From Neorhizobium populisoli (lineage in GTDB: Bacteria > Pseudomonadota > Alphaproteobacteria > Rhizobiales > Rhizobiaceae), in the NCBI RefSeq assembly GCF_019430945.1, contig NZ_JAHYCB010000007.1:310001-374000 (forward strand): DNA of 64,000 nucleotides. The letters run 5' to 3'. The position numbers were made by a program, and so were the translations under genes. The notes beneath the pieces were generated by a model. The model saw only the letters and a program-made list of their open reading frames with translations, did not search any database and was not told the DNA's origin. Of the stretch, positions 63,555-64,000 are shown in pieces (within the stretch, counting starts at the first letter, position 1; each line of letters starts with the position of its first letter).

Positions 63555-64000
63555 TTAGAGGGCCTTCTTGGTGCGCCAGCTTTCGGCGTAATTTTCACGT
63601 GCTTCCTGTGCGTAAGGCACAGCAGCGACGCGAACGCGGATTTCAGCCTGGCCGTGGTTCTGCTCGACGGAGGTCTTGGACGTGCCGTCATCCGGTTCGC
63701 CCCAGATAAGCGTCAGAATGTCGTTTTCCTTGATGTCGGCATCGACGACGCCGAGCGACAGCATGGAACGCTCGTTGTAGGAGTAACCGTTGAACATCGA
63801 CAGGCCGACCACCTTGCCGTCCTTCATGACCTTGTCGAAGCTCGACGAGGCGTAGTTGGAAAGCGGGAAGTCGATCCACTTCTTGGCCTGTTCACCCGGC
63901 TGGAAGGCCGAAGCGATAACCTTGACCACATCGTCGGAATTCCACTCGAAGGTCACCTTGCGGCGCTGCGGAGTAGCCTTCTGCTTTTCGACGGCGGCGC
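63555..64000 (-). CDS. GcvT/LigM-type folate-dependent methyltransferase, C-terminal part (cut by window edge)
   Basis: About 147 C-terminal residues are visible, including RRKVTFEWNSDDV, FDKVMKDGKVVGLSMFNGYS, RSMLSLGVVDADI and LTLIWGEPDDGTSKTSVE. This is the C-terminal beta-barrel of aminomethyltransferase-family proteins; the WGEP-x-x-GT-x-K-x-x-VE stretch is typical of O-demethylases of the LigM/DesA type and of DMSP demethylase, all tetrahydrofolate dependent. The frame is open to the window edge, so the N-terminus is outside. Its MetF neighbour supports a C1 route from O-methyl groups to folate. The substrate (vanillate-like or other) is inference. Confidence 0.78.
   Translation of the reverse strand, partial: AAVEKQKATPQRRKVTFEWNSDDVVKVIASAFQPGEQAKKWIDFPLSNYASSSFDKVMKDGKVVGLSMFNGYSYNERSMLSLGVVDADIKENDILTLIWGEPDDGTSKTSVEQNHGQAEIRVRVAAVPYAQEARENYAESWRTKKAL

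Noticed and set aside
1..64000. CRISPR array, prophage or insertion sequence
   Set aside because: No regular short direct repeats with spacers, no transposase-like or phage structural protein, and no tRNA-flanked attachment site were seen.

Overview
The window is a 64 kb piece of a high-GC alphaproteobacterial chromosome or large replicon, most likely from the Rhizobium/Agrobacterium group (Rhizobiales). The strongest taxonomic markers are a full-length cyclic beta-1,2-glucan synthase (NdvB/ChvB, about 2835 residues), short mosaic palindromic repeats between genes, and a high density of ABC and TRAP uptake systems. Genes are tightly packed, mostly on the minus strand, often with 4-nt stop/start overlaps and strong GGAGG-type ribosome binding sites.

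Layout. 1-8886: the 5' end of serA (cut by the window edge), a strong terminator and ndvB. 9317-17553: metabolic genes (two M20 amidohydrolases, a fold-type II PLP dehydratase, an EEP-family phosphatase/nuclease, a cardiolipin-synthase-type phospholipase D, a class III aminotransferase) and a 42-residue one-helix membrane protein. 18084-23507: a complete dipeptide-type ABC transporter, dppABCDF, with a terminator between dppA and dppB. 23508-24461: almost 1 kb without a convincing gene, holding a 46-bp perfect inverted repeat and a strongly folded element. 24462-33090: a VOC protein, then pbpC and a thioester-containing alpha-2-macroglobulin, an envelope-defence pair.

33320-54632 is an accessory catabolic region made of two long minus-strand operons. 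The first (41655 down to 33320) is dctQM-dctP-iclR-thiolase-(AMP ligase fused to two PPC/DUF296 domains)-SDR. It looks like uptake of an organic acid by a TRAP transporter, CoA activation and thiolytic or related processing under a local IclR regulator. Two identical-arm palindromes (TCCAT-N3-ATGGA) and a 52-bp concentric dyad lie upstream. The second (54632 down to 41949) is an 11-gene run: hyuA, hyuB, two creatinase-fold proteins lacking the usual metal ligands, an MmgE/PrpD protein, a NitT/TauT-type ABC transporter, a metal-dependent amidohydrolase and an SDR. A LysR gene is divergently transcribed from hyuA and has a 16-bp perfect palindrome at its start. I read this as an uncharacterised catabolic pathway, perhaps for a cyclic amide or ureide; the substrate cannot be read from sequence.

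54868-64000: an Lrp/LysE divergent pair, an acyltransferase-3 membrane protein, a zinc-ribbon MBL-fold protein with an altered metal motif, an amidohydrolase with a changed first metal motif, a second IclR regulator, a LysR-type regulator with what look like two HTH domains, a MetF-like reductase and the C-terminal part of a GcvT/LigM-type folate-dependent methyltransferase running off the right edge. The last three probably serve C1 transfer from methylated (perhaps methoxylated aromatic) substrates. I saw no tRNA, rRNA, CRISPR array, transposase or phage gene.
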